DNA from: Oscillospiraceae bacterium
GTDB taxonomy: Bacteria > Bacillota > Clostridia > Oscillospirales > Oscillospiraceae
Length of the DNA stretch: 24,447 nucleotides
Assembly (NCBI GenBank): GCA_017399325.1
Contig: JAFQDY010000005.1
Location: forward strand, 1 to 24,447
Reading direction: 5' to 3'
The notes beneath the pieces are model-generated. The model ran no database searches and had not been told where the DNA came from. It saw only the letters and a list, made by a program, of their open reading frames with translations. Position numbers and translations under genes: made by a program. This document shows, in pieces, positions 23,824 to 24,447 of this stretch. Each line of letters begins with the position of its first letter. Position 1 is the first letter of the stretch.

Positions 23824-24447
23824 TCAAACAATGCTTTCTTCCCAGCAGTCGGGGGCGGTCAGGTTCATCATCTTCACCAGTGTGGGGGCCACATTGGCAA
23901 GGCCGAAGTTGCCTTCCTTCAATGTCCAGGTGTTGTCCTTGTCGTAGATGATGAAAGGAACGGGGTTGAGTGAGTGGGCGGTGCGAACGGAAACTTTGCC
24001 CTTCTTTTCCTCGGTCATCTGGTCGGCGTTGCCGTGGTCAGCGGTGATCACAACGGTGTAACCGTTCTTGTCAGCGCATTCCAGCACCTTTGCCAGACAT
24101 TCGTCCAAAGCCTCCATGGATTCCACAACTGCGCGCATCACGCCGGTGTGACCAACCATATCGCCGTTGGGGTAGTTGCAGCGCAGGAACTGGAACTTTT
24201 TGGATTCCATAGCCTCCACCATAGCGGCGGTGACTTCTCTGCACTTCATAGCAGGGGCCTGCTCGAAGGGAATCACATCGGAGGGGATCTCCAGATAGGT
24301 CTCCAGTTCTTCCGATACCTTGCCGGAGCGGTTGCCGTTCCAGAAATAGGTCACATGGCCGTACTTCTGGGTCTCGGAACAAGCAAACTCGTTGATGCCG
24401 GCTTTCACCATCACCTCAGTCAGAGTGTTCTGGATAACGGGGGGCTG
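23824..24447 (-). CDS. gpmI: 2,3-bisphosphoglycerate-independent phosphoglycerate mutase (5' partial)
   Basis: GpmI interconverts 3- and 2-phosphoglycerate in glycolysis using two Mn2+ ions. The frame is open to the right edge, so only the C-terminal 207 residues are visible. They carry FACSETQKYGHVTYFWNGN, NYPNGDMVGHTG, the metal-binding TADHGNADQM and TAHSLNPVPFI, all conserved in the alkaline-phosphatase-like domain. The C-terminus, LANVAPTLVKMMNL followed by a short polar tail, is typical. The yloU-like gene follows after 39 bp. Identification is secure from these motifs. Confidence 0.95.
   Translation of the reverse strand, partial: QPPVIQNTLTEVMVKAGINEFACSETQKYGHVTYFWNGNRSGKVSEELETYLEIPSDVIPFEQAPAMKCREVTAAMVEAMESKKFQFLRCNYPNGDMVGHTGVMRAVVESMEALDECLAKVLECADKNGYTVVITADHGNADQMTEEKKGKVSVRTAHSLNPVPFIIYDKDNTWTLKEGNFGLANVAPTLVKMMNLTAPDCWEESIV

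Overview
The window looks like chromosomal DNA of a gut-type clostridium, most likely Oscillospirales/Ruminococcaceae. The grounds are strong AGGAGG ribosome sites, GC-rich codon use, an oxygen-scavenging flavodiiron protein, clostridial gene orders (ymfF-ymfH-lgt; gpmI-yloU-fakA), and dispersed hairpin repeats of a kind common in that group. The taxonomic call is inference. No tRNA, rRNA, CRISPR array, prophage or complete insertion sequence was seen.

Layout. (1) 1-1490: 3' part of a flavodiiron/flavin-reductase/rubredoxin fusion, then a strong terminator. (2) 1491-1687: repeat-filled intergenic DNA. (3) 1688-5142, minus strand: a tightly packed operon, ymfF-like, ymfH-like (broken by a frameshift) and lgt. 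(4) 5143-7262, plus strand: prmA and a membrane-anchored DUF4015-like protein, overlapping by ATGA and divergent from region 3. (5) 7263-8445: repeats, a small HTH regulator divergent from a small unknown protein, more repeats and a terminator. (6) 8446-17042: a carbohydrate-related cluster with its own promoter. It encodes a DegT-type PLP enzyme, a Gfo/Idh/MocA dehydrogenase, an AraC regulator, a PfkB sugar kinase interrupted by two adjacent stops, an MtlD-like polyol-phosphate dehydrogenase, a xylose-isomerase-like enzyme with one changed metal ligand, a mutarotase-like protein and a DUF2461 protein. (7) 17043-19830: one hairpin repeat flanked by a direct duplication, then an isolated AT-richer UvrD-type helicase gene between strong terminators. 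(8) 19865-24447, minus strand: gpmI (partial), yloU-like, fakA, terminator, a YihY-family membrane protein and a sugar-transfer-type ATP-grasp protein.

How the genes fit together. Region 6 reads as a regulated pathway for an unidentified sugar, amino sugar or cyclitol: PLP chemistry, NAD(P)-linked redox at a ring carbon, aldose/ketose isomerisation, phosphorylation and polyol-phosphate oxidation. No transporter or glycosidase is in the window, so the substrate is open. Hairpin terminators sit directly before the ribosome sites of the AraC gene and the mutarotase-like gene, so expression is probably stepped. Strong codon bias in the DegT, Gfo/Idh and isomerase genes suggests high expression. 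Regions 3, 4 and 8 are mainly housekeeping: lipoprotein acylation, L11 methylation, fatty-acid phosphorylation and glycolysis.

The most unusual points are the tandem in-frame TAG-TAA inside the kinase, the Asp-to-His change at a metal-ligand position of the isomerase homologue, and the repeat family whose inner hairpin arms differ between copies yet stay complementary.
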